Below the pieces are notes generated by a model. The model was not told the DNA's origin, made no database searches, and saw only the letters and a program-made list of their open reading frames with translations. Shown here piece by piece: positions 22,101-22,924 of a DNA stretch of 22,924 nt (positions within the stretch are counted from its first letter, which is position 1; the number at the start of each line of letters is the position of its first letter). Origin of the DNA: JBMOPD01 sp049323615 (GTDB taxonomy: Bacteria > Bacillota > Desulfotomaculia > Desulfotomaculales > Desulfocucumaceae); the NCBI GenBank assembly GCA_049323615.1, contig JBMOPD010000097.1:1-22924 (forward strand). Direction: 5' to 3'. The translations under genes and the position numbers were made by a program.

Positions 22101-22687
22101 ACCTGGAAATAAGGGGAGCGGGCAACCTGCTGGGCCCGGAACAGCACGGGCATATCGATGCCGTGGGCTTTGACCTGTACTGCCGGCTGCTTGAGGAAGC
22201 CGTCAGGGAGGCCCGTGGCGACAGCGGGCCGGGACCGGTGGATACCGTGGTTGAACTGCCGGTGGAGGCGTATATTCCCCAGGCTTACGTGCCCGACCCC
22301 AATCAAAAGGTGGATATTTACCGGAGAATCGCGGCTGTGTTGGAGGAGCCGGCCCTGGAAGACCTGGCCGGGGAACTGGAGGACCGTTTCGGGACCATGC
22401 CGCTTCCGGTGCAGAGGCTGTTCCGGGTGGCCAGGATAAAAACCCTGGCCAGCCAGATTAGAATTAAAAATATAGCCGAGCAGTCGGGGTTTTTAAGGCT
22501 CCAGTTTTCACCCGGGCACCCCCTGACGGGGGAAAAGCTGGTTAAAATCGGGCAGGAGTACAAAAAACGGGTTAAGTTTGCCACCCAGGGGGATGATTTT
22601 GAAGTCAGGCTGAGGGCGCCGGGGTCTGCGGACAACCCCGAATACTACCTGGAGGAGCTGGAGACTCTGATTAGAAGGCTGGCCTGA
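19178..22687 (+). CDS. mfd: Transcription-repair coupling factor Mfd
   Basis: A 1169-residue DNA translocase that removes RNA polymerase stalled at lesions and brings in UvrA. The N-terminal part (about 1-330) is UvrB-like (AAGLLEHDGGPALILVPGEQ, FSVRGGIVDVFP, VRLEFFDDQVESIRPFD). The RNA-polymerase-interacting domain is near 500-570 (GDYVVHVNHGIGRFTGIEKL, YAGEDKLYVPTDQVGLIQKY). The RecG-like motor carries Walker A GDVGYGKTEVALRAAFKA near 653, the DEEQ box in VVVDEEQRFGVAHKERLK near 754, LTATPIPRTLHMSL, TTIIESGLDIPNVNTLIV and QLYQLRGRVGRSNRIAYAYF. A C-terminal regulatory domain lies past about 1010. All parts are present and the length is normal. The ATG has TGGAG seven bases upstream. It has its own SigA promoter and no clear terminator, only a heptad array that overlaps its stop. 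Confidence 0.97.
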   Translation: MRGLLAPLQKMNEFKSISQGLDRKIKQQLIFGLSGSQKAYIAAGLLEHDGGPALILVPGEQEASTMIEDLLSLLPGKRVLHFPVRQLLPYQILAAGREVMAARLKALEALAAGETVVVVATPEAFIRRLTPPEIFYARRFTLSVGDVIDPGELKKRLVDMGYERGEMVEGPGQFSVRGGIVDVFPMTLDSPVRLEFFDDQVESIRPFDVDTQRSTGNRQNITVTPATELIVDGQSRSRALQQLENEYKTQIKRVTRSGSLEARRQLTEMYQAAVERIGDGIYFSEMDQYLPYFYPEPVTLADYFPYHTLALVDEPMRWKEIVEIIHKERSETYTGLLAKGKILPGQYNGYIQWEDAQKALNRFITVFLSFLPRQPQNISPGRVVTFPAKGMHAFLGRMDILTDEVANWKRSGYAVALLAGSSDQAGQLLNVMRDARIDAFHAAALDSVVSQGSVVISGGSLSGGFELPTGKLAVITAAEMYGRQRKVRTRSRARTLMEPFTDLKAGDYVVHVNHGIGRFTGIEKLDIGGIQKDYLAIKYAGEDKLYVPTDQVGLIQKYLGGEADAPRLSKLGGAEWNRVKGRVKESVREMAKELLALYAVRENARGHKFSPDTVWQKEFEAAFPYEETPDQLRAIEETKSDMERSRPMDRLLCGDVGYGKTEVALRAAFKAVMDNKQVAVLVPTTILAQQHFNTFRERFAPYPISIEMLSRFRTPREQRKILRDLQLGKLDIVIGTHRLVQEDVVFKNLGLVVVDEEQRFGVAHKERLKMIKQNVDVLTLTATPIPRTLHMSLVGVRDTSLLETPPENRFPVQTYVLEEDPSMIREAIYREMGRGGQVFFVHNRIQDLDSLAGWLQGLVPDARLAVAHGQLREDDLEQIMMDFMDGAYDVLVCTTIIESGLDIPNVNTLIVKDANNMGLSQLYQLRGRVGRSNRIAYAYFTYRRDRILSEVAEKRLAAIREFTAFGSGYKIAMRDLEIRGAGNLLGPEQHGHIDAVGFDLYCRLLEEAVREARGDSGPGPVDTVVELPVEAYIPQAYVPDPNQKVDIYRRIAAVLEEPALEDLAGELEDRFGTMPLPVQRLFRVARIKTLASQIRIKNIAEQSGFLRLQFSPGHPLTGEKLVKIGQEYKKRVKFATQGDDFEVRLRAPGSADNPEYYLEELETLIRRLA

Positions 22688-22720
22688 ATTCTGTCTCCTG
22701 TCTTCAGTATTCTGAATTCC
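22686..22720. repeat. Heptad repeat after mfd (element D)
   Basis: Five 7-base units in exact phase: GAATTCT at 22686, GTCTCCT at 22693, GTCTTCA at 22700, GTATTCT at 22707, GAATTCC at 22714. The consensus is close to GTMTTCT. The first two bases overlap the mfd stop codon (22685-22687). The EcoRI-like GAATTC at both ends gives a small inverted symmetry. Thirteen bases (22688-22700) recur inverted in element E. Confidence 0.7.
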
Positions 22721-22752
22721 GGCGGGAAAGGACTGCCCGTAAGCATTTGTTA

Positions 22753-22781
22753 TTGCTGTTTTGGCTGAACAGGCTTATAAT
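22753..22781 (+). promoter_or_regulatory. SigA-like promoter for a gene beyond the window
   Basis: TTGCTG (22753-22758), a 17-base spacer and the perfect -10 box TATAAT (22776-22781). The -35 box matches at only three of six positions. The last 140 bases (22782-22924) hold no gene I can support; an AGGGAGGT near 22882-22889 could belong to a downstream leader. Confidence 0.5.
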
Positions 22782-22924
22782 CTTAAGAGGCTTGTATGAG
22801 TAATTTCGGAAACAGTAAGAAATACCCAGGGAAACAATAACATTGATACCATGTAGGGCCATAGAAGGAATTAAAAAACAACAGGGAGGTAGAAAAGAGG
22901 CCGAGGGAGTCGGAGTAAACAAAA

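Noticed and set aside
22796..22840. 14-codon open frame (MSNFGNSKKYPGKQ) after the promoter-like sequence
   Set aside because: Only a weak GAGG precedes it and there is no attenuator or known leader peptide pattern. The downstream gene is outside the window, so it cannot be judged.
22704..22922. 72-codon open frame on the minus strand at the right end
   Set aside because: No recognisable domain, no clear ribosome-binding site inside the window, and it overlaps a plus-strand promoter and heptad array.

Overview
The window looks like chromosome of an anaerobic, endospore-forming, low-to-mid-GC Firmicute, most like the Desulfotomaculum/Pelotomaculum branch of the Peptococcaceae. This rests on three things. 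The gene order spoVG - glmU - prs - rplY(ctc) - pth - mfd is the conserved near-origin block of spore-forming Firmicutes. There is a three-SPOCS plus LysM protein of the SipL type. Shine-Dalgarno sequences are strong (AGGAGG or GGGGG type), with several TTG and GTG starts. No rRNA, tRNA, insertion sequence, prophage or CRISPR array was seen.

Layout. 126-3168: a cytoplasmic-looking trypsin-fold protease, a small unknown protein and a secreted protein with two CAP/SCP domains. 3447-6116: a two-gene spore-envelope-type operon (SipL-like protein, then a second SPOCS-domain protein with a beta-rich C-terminal domain), closed by a perfect hairpin whose core is one base away from a parS site. 6268-7731: three small unknown genes, two of them paralogues on the plus strand with a third on the minus strand between them. 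7792-9078: a cysteine-less HMA-domain protein, a YdcZ-type membrane protein, and on the minus strand an L,D-transpeptidase with LysM. 9184-12923: ispE, a GntR/FCD regulator overlapping a MobA-like nucleotidyltransferase, and threonine dehydratase. 13057-22687: spoVG with a near-perfect SigH promoter, glmU, prs, a minus-strand PRC-barrel protein, rplY, a Gly-Pro-Gly-Met repeat protein, pth and mfd. The last 237 bases hold a promoter-like sequence but no recognised gene.

How the genes fit together. glmU (UDP-GlcNAc), ispE (isoprenoid precursors), prs (PRPP), rplY, pth and mfd are housekeeping genes for envelope precursors, nucleotides, translation and transcription-coupled repair. spoVG, the SPOCS pair and probably the L,D-transpeptidase, the CAP protein and the GPGM protein connect the region to sporulation and the cell or spore envelope.

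Most unusual signal. At least seven intergenic spots carry short DNA built from degenerate 7-base units (one more from 9-base units). Several are arranged as imperfect inverted repeats. The unit differs from place to place (GTCGTCG, GCTGATA, GAGAAGT, GGAATTG, GAATTCT) but the seven-base phase is kept. Seven of the eight elements begin 0-16 bases after, or overlap, a stop codon, mainly behind genes that lack an ordinary terminator.
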